Below are positions 32,821-43,800 of a DNA stretch of 64,000 bases, piece by piece. Each line of letters opens with the position of its first letter. The stretch's first letter is position 1. Below the pieces are notes generated by a model that saw nothing but the letters and a program-made list of their open reading frames with translations, was not told the DNA's origin and ran no database searches. The DNA is from Hysterangium stoloniferum (lineage: Eukaryota > Basidiomycota > Agaricomycetes > Hysterangiales > Hysterangiaceae). The position numbers were made by a program, and so were the translations under genes. The stretch is from assembly GCA_015178975.1 (NCBI GenBank), contig WHVD01000130.1:171922-235921 (forward strand). Direction: 5' to 3'.

Positions 32821-33107
32821 GGCAAGCTACAAAGCCGACCTTCTCCTTGATCCATTGTGCTTCAATCATTTCATGACACTCTTGTTCTCAAGTGAAAAGT
32901 CCTTGCTGTGCTGTAAGTTCCTCTTGTAAAGTGTGAAGATCCGTCTTGTTGATGTGACATGTTATTGTGAGCCGCTCCTGCAGGGTTCTGACTTCATCAT
33001 CATTTATTTTTCCCGTGGGTGCTCGCAACTCCTTCTCAACCCCTTACAAGTGCTGCCATTTTGTGCTGAGAGCTGCAGCATCTTTCAGCTTGTGAGGCTC
33101 TTCTCAG
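32821..33107 (-). pseudogene. fragment of the coiled-coil gene (second copy)
   Basis: Reverse complement of 13463-13734 with scattered changes, many at CpG. It covers the middle coiled coil only (from EETHKLK to the region of IEAQWIKEK), has stops, and is bordered by repeat DNA. Shows that the coiled-coil gene is multicopy and that pieces of it have moved. Confidence 0.8.
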
Positions 33108-33191
33108 AATAGAAATGGCAATCATATTAACACCCAACCATCGGGGAAAAACCTTCATTATAGAGAAAGATTCATAAATTGACCTCAGATA

Positions 33192-33404
33192 TACAGTAGG
33201 CAACAAAACTGTTTGCATGTGTCTTTATTTTGAAAAGACTCTTTAACACTGGTTCAAAAAATTCCATAGATTCTGAATAAATTATGAAAGAAGCTCTAAC
33301 ATCACTAAATGTTGATTACATAGTCATCATTTCATATGTCCATTATGGTCATGTAATAATAGGATTAATGAAGCTTTTACATGTGAACAGTTTTGTTGCC
33401 AGGA
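33192..33404. mobile_element. Tc1/mariner-like MITE
   Basis: About 210 bp with inverted ends: GGCAACAAAACTGTTTGCATGT at left (33199 on) and its near-complement ACATG-GAACAGTTTTGTTGCC at right (to 33400). It interrupts DNA whose uninterrupted form is seen at 31765-31850 (GATATACA...). TA at the left edge fits Tc1/mariner targets; the right edge is decayed. No ORF. Confidence 0.65.
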
Positions 33405-33607
33405 TTCACATAGCAAAGAAGTAGTCTAAAAATATTCATGATCATATGACTCTGCTTCCACACCCTAAACCCTAAACCCCAAAGTCACATGCTTTGTTCA
33501 TGTTCAAGTATAAATACAAGGCCTTTTAGCATGCTTGTCCCCACAATTCACTATGCACACTATTCTCTCTGCTATATATGAACACATCATTTGTTAGGGT
33601 ATGTACA

Positions 33608-33742
33608 TGGCGGGTTTCCAGAGAAACCCACAGGATATCCAGTAGGACTTGGCTTCAGCTTATAGGTTGGGCCCTCCTGAGATCATGTTGTCCAATTTCA
33701 GACAGGCAGATGGGAATCCCGGGGAGTCCAGGTGGGGTTCAT
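33608..33742 (-). mobile_element. LTR A fragment (U5 end)
   Basis: Matches the 3-prime 130 bp of LTR A (compare 7900-8035), with CpG to TpG/CpA changes. Contains the U5 motif at 33645-33678. Both ends are truncated and it has no partner. Confidence 0.75.
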
Positions 33743-34460
33743 TGTTCTGTTCATCCGCCAATTTCTTACAAACTCGAGAAAGTTCAAATTTCTGAAAATG
33801 TGCAGGAAATTTTACATATTCTGGAAGGTTCTCCGGGTACCTTATAAATTGAACTATGTAATGTTTTCTTGGCATTCTCAATGCCAGGATATGGTCAACC
33901 ACCATCCATGGCCGTGAACCTTGCCTTTCAAATGTGTAAGTTCACATTTTTTGAAGTGATAGCTGGCTTCTTACTGAATGCTTACAATCATTCTACTGAT
34001 ACTGCACCGAGAATGTTGTGAACTTCAATTATTGAGTAGCTAACAGTGACCCGGCACATTGTTCCACACCATCAACATGATTAGGCTACAAAGAGGTATT
34101 AAAAAATGGCAGAAATGATTTATGTTTATGACCTATGTACTTATACAGCAAGATGATTTATCTCGGTTTTTATGTCTATATGTCGTTATGAGTTGACCAT
34201 GTTAATTGTAGGTGTTCTCTGATTTGTGTCAGTGCTCAATTAACGTGACTTCAGTTCATGAATTTTGGTTGCTTAGTATAATTTTTGCAACACACTCATC
34301 TCACATCCAATATAGGCTCCACATTGGCGGAAACTTTGAATTTTGGCAAGTATTTATCAAACACATTTCGCCCAACTTCTTAATCTCAATTGTAGCATAT
34401 CCAGCCTTCTCAATTGCCGCTTCTTTCTCGATCTGCGAGAATTAAACTCATCATGTGACA

Positions 34461-35019
34461 TGATCTTTTTTTTTTTTAATACATTTATATACCGCGTCGC
34501 ATAACTAAGATACATAGCAGTTCTGTAGCATCGTATAGAGCATTGTAGCTACTATAGTATCTATGGGAGAATGAAGAGGAAGCAGGCCAGATGCATCGGA
34601 GTGAGTGGTGGTTGGCAGGATGGTCAAATAAAGAGAGGTGATTGCACTGAACTTGCCCAGTGAACAGCACATGCCATTTGGGCCGAAACCCCAGGAAGAA
34701 CCCAAGATCCTGCTAACAGGCGTCAATGATGGCTGCAGGCACACCAAAGTCTTGCATTACTAGTGCATAAGTGAATGCTGGAGTCGGGGGTGGGTAGGAA
34801 GAAAAGACCACTGCCAGGCTGTGGTCATGGTTTAGGAGGTGCCAGTGACAGTCTGCAGGGGACACTGGTGTGTGGCTGAAGGCTGCTGACTTTGACAGAG
34901 CAGTGAATTCAGAGGCTCCCCAAGCCTGTTCACTGTCATCCGCCTCTCTGTCCTTTTACCATGAGCATGGGGGACCCAACACCAGAGGCAGGTGGTGGTC
35001 ACAGAACAAGAGAGCCTTG
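34461..35019 (-). mobile_element. poly(A) retroposon with 10-bp target duplication
   Basis: Flanked by TCATGTGACA at 34451-34460 and 35020-35029. On the minus strand it ends in A12 (34477-34466) plus GATCA. Array copy 3 has the empty site (CTCATCATGTCACGCGACC). Long direct repeats and a poly(A) end point to LINE-type retroposition of an RNA. No tRNA-like boxes seen, and the longest ORF (85 codons) matches nothing known, so it may be a processed transcript or a SINE. Confidence 0.75.
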
Positions 35020-35157
35020 TCATGTGACAATTCAATATGACGAACAATCTCATCTCACTACCTTCCGAGCCATACGCAGTATTAGACATTCTTTGATTGA
35101 GGATGTTGGAGATAATTATATAGGAGATTGCATTTCAAGGGGACATTGTGAAGGAGG

Positions 35158-35363
35158 TGTTAAGTTTTCGTGGTGCTGTTCCTAGACCGTATAACTTTCC
35201 GTTTGTCTGAGTGAGGTGGCAGTACTCGTTGTAAACGGATAAGGACTAAATAAGTACAAATAGACCTTATGTAACCCATAGTACGCGGTGAATCCCCAAT
35301 GCTGCGACCCGAGCCCTAATGCTCGCAATCCATCACTAACCCGAAATCCCAGAAAAGTCAACA
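35158..35363 (-). repeat. TRIM 3-prime LTR
   Basis: 206 bp, TGTTGACTTTTC to AAAACTTAACA on the minus strand. Differs from its partner at four sites (G/A in the self-primer flank and three near the U3 end), so the insertion is recent. Confidence 0.9.
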
Positions 35364-35989
35364 CACTCCCTCAAGCATAATTCGATTATTTACGAGTGAT
35401 AAGTCTCGCGCGATGTGTGAAATCCGAACGGTAATTTTTGCAGAACTGATAACCCGTTGATGCAAAAAAAGTGGGGGGGGGGTATACGTCGATGCACCGT
35501 GGACGCGAGCAAAAAGCGTTTCTCATCTCCCGTTTTGGATAAGTGGTCGACGCCGATTTAGAATAGTGAAAAAATGAAAAAAAGGAAAATGCGGCTAAAA
35601 CAAGCCTAGTGCCAGACAATAAAGTCAGCGCACTCCCGGTGGGTCAAAACACACCGAGCAGTCTAAAATAGACCAAACAGATACTGTGGAGTCCTTCCCA
35701 CAAGAATCTACGAACTGCAGAGTTTAATGTACCGCCCCAGAGTCCTTCCTGTGCGAGTACTGCGACTTCTAAGCCCTTTAATACGGCTGCTCACTCCTGC
35801 AAGTTCACTGTATCGCCCCGGAGCCCTTCCCGTGCGAATACTGCGGCTTCTATGCCCTTCTATACGGCCGCCTAAAAAGATGCGACGAGTCGACACTCGA
35901 AAAAATGAAATTGCACGAACGGCGATTTGTAGCGACGAGATCAAAGGTGGTCTGCACAGCACCTAGCTTTGGTTAACGGTGGCTGGCCG

Positions 35990-36000
35990 TTATCCGTTTA
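35990..36000 (-). promoter_or_regulatory. self-priming PBS of the TRIM
   Basis: Minus strand TAAACGGATAA, starting at the first base after the LTR. Perfect 11-nt complement of the LTR word at 36075-36085 (and 35232-35242). The match does not extend further on either side. Confidence 0.75.
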
Positions 36001-36206
36001 TGTTAAGTTTTCGTGGTGCTGTTCCTAGACCGTATAACTTTCCGTTTGTCTGAGTGAGGTGGCAGTACTCATTGTAAACGGATAAGGACTAAATAAGTAC
36101 AAATAGACCTTATGTAACCCATAGTACGCGGTGAATCCCCAATGCTGCGACCCGAGCCCTAATGCTCGCAATCCGTTGCTAACCCGAAATCCCAGAAAAG
36201 TCAACA
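36001..36206 (-). repeat. TRIM 5-prime LTR
   Basis: 206 bp. TACATAAGG-type TATA region on the minus strand near 36120-36112; about 30 nt on lies TTATCCGTTTA (36085-36075), complement of the PBS. Confidence 0.9.
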
Positions 36207-37052
36207 GGAGGAACCCCCATCCATTCCCCAGAGATGTGTGAGGAAACCTCTGGTGGGGAGACTTTGAAGGCCTTGTGCACAGTAATGCAAGGGGGCTATC
36301 TGCTGAATATATCTTGAGTGCCCATGTCATGAAGAACATTTATGACACTTGAAATAAAATAAAAGTCTAAAAAAAATCGCTGGGTACAGTTCATTTGTCG
36401 ACTAATTTCTCTATAGATGTATTCAGGATATTAGTAGAGTCGCAAGAATATTTGTATTCATTTATTTGTAAAGCCCCCATTCACTCAAAATAGTGGGGAA
36501 TCATATACACAAATCACTCTGAACCTAGTCAGATCTCAGAATAATACAGTAGATGGTCCAAAGGATGTAAATCAGTCATTCCATGTCATTGCATCATTCA
36601 CATCACAGTAATTATAGAGGGCAAACATAATAGCTGTATTAAACATGCATTCTGAAGCACTTGATTGAAAGGAAACTTTGGCCTCGAAAGCTATTCACTG
36701 CATAAGATCTATTCACATACAGAAAGGATAATTTGACTCCTTGGTTAAGCGGGAGCCTTCACATCTCCATGAAGATCGGACGCCTGGAAGTGAATATTCG
36801 GGGTTCTTGAGGTTGAGCTCTGGCAGGATATATGTGCATAGCAACCACCCGAGGATACCATTGAAACTTTGGTGACTTCAATAGTACTTCTTTACCCGAC
36901 GATGCCAATCAATTGATGACTGGAGGGTGAAGTGATGCTATCTATGCATTCTTGCAATCTGCTAATATATTTGAAGCCAGCGCCACTACTACTAGGATCA
37001 GTCAAGGGACAGCATTCTCAACGTATTTCATGAAGTCAACTATGTTTCACAG

Positions 37053-38313
37053 CAGTGGAGGAAGTTGGTGGCACTTAAATGAAGCGCTCTAAGCACTTCG
37101 ACTCAGGGTGTGAAACACTTTGTAGAAGTGTTCAAACCCTGATTTAAAGCTGTTAAGCATTTGTTGGATGATGCATTTAAGACACTGAATCTATGTAGGA
37201 CCAGTGTCACTTTTTGCGTACTTGTGCACTTAAATAGTAAACACAGTGAATATCATCCACTAATACACTGCCAAGCAGGCCACTGGGCACTTCTACCACG
37301 CTCTTAATCCACTGCCAACCACCATCACCATCCATCACTACCCACCACCATTATCCCTGCCATCATTGCCACCATTCCCATTGCGACCTTTACTCGCATC
37401 AACCGCTGCCACCATCCACCACGGTCACCGTCCACACAGTATGTCAGTAAACAGGTTCCGACGAATCAGAGGTTGTTGGGAGGGTGGGATTATGCAGTTA
37501 GGGGATGGGAATGTAAAGGTGCTGAGCACACCAAGTGATGAGGCTAGGCCATTAATTAGAAGACTAAAAATGAAAACGAGAATGAAAACTCACTCTTTAA
37601 TAGCATTTACCCCGCCATTTAATACCACCAACACAAATATCAAAGTCTGGTGCCTCCCCAGAACACATATACCCACTTCATATGGGCCTAAATTCCTCCA
37701 TTTATACTGCGACAACGGCGACGATGTGGAACACCTTATTATCTTCATTGACTCCAACAACACCCCCACCCTACCTACACCTGCAACCGCAGCTGCTTCG
37801 GCACTGCCACTGCTGGCATGCAGTCACATGCTAGATGCCACATAAAATCCCATAGAGTCCGAAATGTCAGAATTTGTAATAGAATAAATGTACTGACGAT
37901 TTACTGGTTACCAATATCAATCATGAAGCACATTTATCAGCGCTGAGGAATAGCCCAGGCTGCAGTCAAATTTGTAATATATATTAACCATGTAACACAG
38001 CATTCAGGTCAGCCAATATCTGACGATTTTGAGTAGCACAAAGTCTATAGTCATTCGGCATGGTCAAAGTAGAGGGTACAGCCTGTTCCATGTTGAGCTT
38101 CAAATGACTTGCTCAAAAATCGAAAACTGCATTAGTGCACGTGAAAATCAGACGAAACGGACACTGAGATGAAGTGATGAAATGCACTTTGTTAAAGGGT
38201 ATTTTTCGGAAATTCGTGTCACAACTGCCCACTTGACTTCAGTGAGTGCTGGGGATGTGATTCAGTGTAAGTGTATTAGACACTGAGATAGAGTGCATTT
38301 ACTTCCTACAGTG
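37053..38313. mobile_element. hAT-like non-autonomous element, about 1.26 kb
   Basis: Left end CAGTGGAGGAAGT, right end ACTTCCTACAGTG (inverted, two mismatches), with subterminal CACTTAAATG / GTGCATTTA words. The second array unit has the empty site TGTTCCACA near 40589; here it is split as TGTTTCACA (left) and TGTCCACA (right), an 8-9-bp duplication. An ORF at 37366-37845 is low-complexity (Pro/Thr/Ala/His) and not a transposase. Confidence 0.7.
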
Positions 38314-38339
38314 TCCACATCCAGAAGCGTCATTGTTGT

Positions 38340-38700
38340 TGTAGGAGATTCATAAGGGGGGACGTAGGGGATGACCAGGCGATGTCTGAGACCGTCTGCA
38401 CTCGTGAGAGGTCTTGCAAGAGGTGTGCCGGAGAGGAGATTACAAGAGTGGTGAAAAAAGGCACGTTGGAACTGTTAAGAAAGATTTTTTCTTACCAGGT
38501 TCCGGAACCCCTGCTGATTTTGAGGGAGTAGGTGGTGACAATGACGAGTAGGAAAAAGAAGACGAAAGGAGATGGCAGGAAAGCCGGGTGCCACGCCTCC
38601 GCAGACCGCCTCTTCTAATGGCGTATATAAATGACTAGCATCTGACAGTTTTCTCCGTGGGATGTAGACCTCATGCAGAATGGTATATGGGTACATACTT
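38340..38700 (-). other. spacer with possible minus-strand exons, copy 1
   Basis: Conserved between units (40581-40975). On the minus strand both read a similar stretch around PSKSAG-PEPGK / PSPSAGVMGPGQ. Conservation may reflect only the duplication. Not recognised as a family. Confidence 0.25.
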
Positions 38701-38713
38701 AGTACAAGATGGC

Positions 38714-39850
38714 TTTACCACAGTGACAACTCAACTCCATAACTATATGCCCACCAAACGCACGTGGCATTAGGATTGCGACTAGTTGAGGTGTACGATT
38801 ATACTGATTTGTCACGCATGGAAGACAGTAGATGGCAGATGGAAGATGGCAGCTTACTATGTAATCACGAAGTCATGGTCATATGCTATATGAAGGAAAA
38901 TCATTGTCACTCAAATAAGTACTCTCATCAAGGTTCGGGCTTCTGGGGTAGCTGCGAACGTTGCCTCTAATTCATAATTGCATTGGTTATTATGTTCTAA
39001 AGCCACAGACTGGTTGGAGTTGCTTCTAATTGAGCGCGTGCGATCATACTACATATACTGCACCGAGAATGCTGTTAATTTAATTTCTTGTGTTCTTGTG
39101 CAGCTAAGAGTGACCCAGCACTGGTACTTGTCAAAATCTCACATGGCATCCGTGGCAGATACTACTATTCCACACCTTCGCTGTTCTGGAAACTTTAGCG
39201 GTGCTTGGTGGACACGGTCATTAATCTATTTAGCATTTACTTTCTTAAATGACTCAACCAAGATGGATGTCAGGGGTATTACTGGCAAGGGTTTACCATA
39301 AGCAGTGATAACAAATACCTCTTAACTCCAATCTTGTTCACATATATTGGAAACGTCTCCTGCCGTGTAGTGTGTATTAAAAATAGTATGAGTTGACTTA
39401 TTGCAATACACAATCTACAAGTGGGTAATAGACTTGTAATAATATACTTGTTTGTCAATCAATGTGTCAGCTAGTGAATCACCTTCTGACATGATAGGTT
39501 TGGTGTTAATTTAGGTGTACACTGGTTCTGGCATGCATTAACCTCATAATGCATGGTCCACAATTAGCATCTTCATATGAAAAAGTGAAGAAATGGATGA
39601 ACCGCCCCTAGGAAAAGGGTGTTTTCATCACCAATTCTAACAGTGTGTTTACTTACTGGCAATGTGTGGACCAGTATACCCATGAGTGTGATAGCTTATC
39701 ATAGTCCACGATGATTATATTTCTGGGAAGAGTGCGTTTCGCTTAGCTAGAACAACGCGAGTGTGAATTAACATCATTAAACAGTGGTACATATGTCCAT
39801 TGCATCCTGGAGACCTCGAGTTGACATGATCGTTATAGGCTCAGCAACAA
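38714..39850 (+). pseudogene. DUF6533 membrane protein, array copy 2, deleted
   Basis: Has the 5-prime part shared with copy 3 (CNHEV---Y-KEN-HS near 38860) and the exon NVR-LLAR-Y region (39260-39350), but the DUF6533 exon is deleted (junction near 39150-39165) and everything after CAACAACCGCTGG at 39845 is replaced by 3-prime flank. The junction CGCTGG occurs in both parents, so the deletion used short homology. Dead copy. Confidence 0.65.
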
Positions 39851-40984
39851 CCGCTGGGTACAGTTCATATGTCGGCTAATTATTCTATGTATTCAGGATA
39901 TTAGTAGAGCCGCAAGAATATTTGTATTTATTTATTTATCTATCAAACACCTGTTCTAGTGTGGAATCATATACATAAATCAATCTGAACCTAGTCAGAC
40001 CTGATAAGAATACATGAGACGGTCCGTAGGATGGAAATCAGTCACCCCATGTAGTACCATTGCATGCTATTCATCTCACAATAATTGTAGTTGGAAAATA
40101 TAATAGTTGTATCACACTGGCAGTCTTAAGCACTTGATTGAAAGGAAACTTCGGCCTCGGAGGCTATTCACCGCACATGATCTCTATTCACTCACATTGT
40201 ATAACTAGACTCCTTGGTCCAGTCGGAACGTTCACGTCTTGGACATGAAGAGCGGATGCCTCAAAGAATGTTTGAGGTCCTTGAGGTTGAGCTCTGGCGT
40301 GATGTGTGCGTGGCAAGCCACCCGAGGAAATGACAGAAACTTTCATGACTTCAATAGTAATTCTTTAACCGACGATGCCAATCAACTGATCACTGTAGTA
40401 GCACTAGGCTAAATTGGTGCTATGTATTCTTGCAATCGGCTAATATATTTGGTAGGGACAACAGTTTCCTAATCGGTTTCTCTCCTCTGGACAATCGGTG
40501 ATTATTTGGAGTAAATTTGTTTGAATCTGATTTTGAGTTTAGAAGTATATGACATACCTCAACGTGTTTCATGTAAGTCTGACGATGTTCCACATCCAGA
40601 AGCGTCGTCGTTGTTGTAGGAGACTGACAAGGAGGGCGAAGGGGATGACCAGGGGATATCTGAGACCGTCCATGTCCAACTACATTCCTAGATCGGTGGA
40701 ACCTATTATTTGAACAGATTTCAAGAGTGCAAAATAAAGGTGGCATGTTCGAAATGTGAAGAAGGATTTGCTCTGCCCGGGTCCCATAACGCCTGCTGAT
40801 GGTGAGGGGTAGAAGAGAATAGTGACAAAGAGCACCAGGCAGACGAAGAAGAGATGGTTGGAAAGCTGGATGCAACGCCTCCTCATACTGCCTCTTCTAA
40901 TGACCTGTATGAACGATAAACGTCTGAAGGTTCTCTCGTGGGATGTAGATCTGATGAAAAACGGCATATGTGAACATACTTAGT

Positions 40985-41169
40985 TGAAAGGCTGCTGTCT
41001 AATGCAGCCTTACATTGGCATCAGTCCAGACGTTGATAGGACCAAACTGTATTCCTCGAGAACGGCGAGTACGGTACACGATGATGACGGTAAGTAAAAA
41101 CGATATGAAAAAACTACTATGCGCGTCTGTGATAACGTAATCAGTATGTCGTAAGCCACCAGGCTTACA
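40985..41169. mobile_element. mini-LTR-like insertion (185 bp), TTAGT duplication
   Basis: Ends TGAAAGGCTGC and CCAGGCTTACA; flanked by TTAGT at 40980-40984 and 41170-41174. Array copy 2 has the empty site (CATACTTAGTACA at 38693-38705). Related to 16707-16898 along its length. Confidence 0.75.
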
Positions 41170-41606
41170 TTAGTACAGATGGCTTTACCCTGGTTACGAC
41201 TCTACTCCACAAATATATACAAAGTCGGTCCAGCAAAAGCACATGGCATCAGCAGATTTAATGGGTCCTATATTGATTTGCCACACATCGCAAACAGTAG
41301 ATGGAACCTGAAGATGAAACATGAGACATGGCGGTGTAATCATGAAGTGGTGGCGATAAGTTATCAGAAGGAAAATTTTTGGCACTCAAGTAAGTATTCT
41401 ACCCTCATCATGTTTCTGGCTTATATGATGGGTGCCAACCCTTGCCTTTCATGGATAATTGCAAAGTCATTATTTTCTGATGCCACAGACTGCCTAGTTA
41501 CCGAGCGCTTGCCATGATACTACTTATAATGTGCCCCAAATGCTGTTTCTTTAATTTCCTGAGCATATAACAGTGAAACAATCCGGGAAATTATTGATAT
41601 CTCCTA

Positions 41607-43316
41607 TGGAATCCATGGAAAGCCTTCAAAAAGCAGTTATTCAAGAAGCAACTGTGTCGTATGTACCTTGCGCTGCTCATAATTGCACACATATTCTGAC
41701 AGTAGTATTTCCAGTAAACTTAAAATTTCCATCGATTTGGCAATTCTAGGTCTGTCTACAAAGAGTTACAGTTGCTTACCTTATTTATAGACGGGTATCT
41801 TAGTTTTGTTTAGTTATGATACAATTCTGACTCTTCATTCGGAAGTCCAGTTGGTATGGAAGAGCAAGATCAGACTAGCACCTGCGCTGTACATCATCGC
41901 CCGATACTCGTCGCTACTTAGTTATATATTTTTTGTGACCATTGATTTAGCAGATGGACCGTTAGAGGTGCGTGGTGGGATGGTTTGAAAACGTCCCTTG
42001 ACTTACGGCAGTGATAGTGTGTGGTACCGTTTGAGCCCTCAGGTTAGTTGTTTACTGATTAGCCATAGGGCATGTAATGCAGTATTCCACACCTCGGCGG
42101 TTCTGGAAACTGTAGCAGCACTTAGTGTACACGGTGATTGATCTATTAAATATTTACTTTCTCAAATAACTCAACCAAGATGAACGTCAGGGTATTACTG
42201 GCAAGGGTTTACGCCATCAGCAGGGATCACAAATACCTCTTAATTCCGATCTCGTTCATATATCTTGCAGAATTTTGCTGCTATGTGGTATGTTTACTTA
42301 TTGGCAATCTGTGGACCGGTATACCCATGAGCATGACAGCTTAACACAGTCCATGAAAATTGTATTTCTGGGACCAGTATCAAATTGTTCGTTTCACTTG
42401 GCTAGAACTACGTGACTGTGTATTAACATCATTAAACAGGGGTACAGAAGTCAACTGCATATGCCTGGAGACCACGAGTTGACATGATCGTTATAGTCAC
42501 AGCAACAACCGCTCTTACAATTACGTTGGATGGGCTCGTATTATTCACCACATTGTTCCACACCATCGGCACGATTAGGCTACAAAAAGATATTAAAGAA
42601 TTGCGGAAAGGATCTATAACCTATCTACTTATGCAGCAAGGTAATTTATCTCGATGTTTACGTCCACATGTCGTTATGACTTGATCATATTAATTGCAGG
42701 TGTTCTCCGATTTGTGTTAGTGCTGAACTAACGTGACTTCAGATAATGAATTTTTAATTTTGATTACTTAGCATAATTTTCACATGGAATTTACTGGGTT
42801 TGATCAAGGATAAGGTTTGGAATTACTCCTCCTCTCTTTCCTTTTCACTGATACTACATTTCTTCCAAGCTTGTTTCAGTGAAGATATTTTATCCTCTGA
42901 GACTTCTCTACCACGCACTCATCTCACATCCAAATATAGGCCGCATTTAGGGACGTCGATGGAACCCTGGAAACTTGGCAAGTATTTATCGCACACACTT
43001 CACCTAACTTCTTCATGTCAACTGCAGCATATCCACCCTTCTCGTTTGCCGCTTCTTTCTCGATCTGCGAGAATTAAACTCATCATGTCACGCGACCAAT
43101 ACAACGAACAATCTCGTGGTCATTACTTTCCGAGCGTCAGTACGCAATATTGGAGATTCTTTGATTGAGGACGTCGGAGATTCAAACTCTACAAGAGATT
43201 TTATTTCGGGTGAAGGAGAACTCCCGGTCCATTCCGCAGAGGGATGTGAGGAAACCTCTAGAGGGAGAGTTGAAGGCCTTGGTACACAGCAATGCAAGGG
43301 AGCTATGTGTTGAATG
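41607..43316 (+). CDS. DUF6533-domain membrane protein, array copy 3
   Basis: The only unit with the DUF6533 signature. An exon after TTTATAG at 41790 reads GILVLFSYDTILTLHSEV, LVWKSKIRLAPALYIIARYSS and LLSYIFFVTIDL, the YDhllTL-dEv--iW and lyll-RY pattern of the family, with membrane helices. Later exons: MNVRVLLARVYAISRDHKYLL at 42180-42290 (the RvyAiy motif), IRLQKDIKELRKGSITYLLMQQG at 42570-42650, and a C-terminal exon ending at 43316 with CRFFLDLREL and NIGDSLIEDVGDS. A likely start is ATG 41607 (MESLQKAVIQEATVSY). Seven-helix-like plasma- or endomembrane protein of unknown role. Exact exon borders are only partly settled and small lesions are possible. Confidence 0.6.
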
Positions 43317-43800
43317 CCATGAGTGCGGTTAAAAGCGTTTATGACACTTTGATAAAAACGCCGAAAAAGTCATTGATATGTCGAGTAATTTCCATTTATT
43401 CAGGATATTAGTATGGCGCAAGAATATTTGTATTTATTCATTTATCAAACACCTGGTCACTCTTGAAAATAGTGTGAAATCATATAAAGACATAAATCTG
43501 AACCGAGTTAGACCAAGAATATAGTAGATGGTCCAGAGGATATTAATCAGCCGCTATATACATTGCATGCCATCCGTGTCAGAGTATAGAGAGCAAATAT
43601 AATAGCTATATCAAACTGCCAGTGACAGTCTCAAGCACTTGATTGAAAGGGAACTTCGCCTTCGAGGGTTATTCACTACATATGATCTCTATTCACTTAG
43701 AATGGGATAACTAGACTCCTTGGTTAACCCTGGACCATTCGCGTCTTGGCGACGGTCGGACGCCTCAAAGTGAAAGTTTGAGGCCCAAAACAGAGCACAC

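Larger units (their letters stand above)
35158..36206 (-). mobile_element. TRIM-like LTR element, 1049 bp, GGAGG duplication
   Basis: Two 206-bp LTRs (35158-35363 and 36001-36206) differ at four positions. The whole is flanked by GGAGG (35153-35157 and 36207-36211). The 637-bp interior has no gag or pol, only a tandem repeat of about 78 bp (35710-35870) and a G9 run near 35473. The minus strand is taken as coding because a purine tract TTGAGGGAGTG lies just before the left LTR and an 11-nt self-priming PBS just after the right LTR. It needs enzymes from another element. Confidence 0.9.
33906..36360 (+). pseudogene. DUF6533 membrane protein, array copy 1, broken
   Basis: Parallels 41450-43360 but lacks the DUF6533 exon: sequence jumps from the 5-prime part (33957-34055) to the exon with IRLQ (34080). 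Later exons are recognisable, including the CRFFLDLREL-type C-terminus (34400-34450) and SIRHSLIEDVGD (35085). Two insertions cut the last exon: the poly(A) retroposon 34461-35019 and the TRIM 35158-36206. After the TRIM the end of the exon (GGAACCCCCATCC on) resumes at 36212. A dead copy. Confidence 0.7.
36380..43800 (+). repeat. tandem array of about 3.5-kb units with DUF6533 genes
   Basis: The sequence after GCTGGGTACAGTTCAT at 36380 recurs at 39852 and, more diverged, at 43365 (GTATTCAGGATATTAGTA-A-CGCAAGAATATTTGTATT). Each unit holds 3-prime flank, a spacer and a DUF6533 gene. Unit borders: about 36380, 39850, 43365; a partial unit runs to 43800 and an earlier one covers 33906-36380. Units differ by deletions and insertions. 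Confidence 0.8.

Noticed and set aside
33461-33480. Telomere-like CCCTAAA units
   Set aside because: Only two to three units, plant-type rather than TTAGGG, inside repeat DNA. Too short to mean a telomere or fusion scar.
37366-37845. 159-codon ORF
   Set aside because: Pro/Thr/Ala/His low complexity inside a hAT-like element; absent from the neighbouring array unit. Not a gene.
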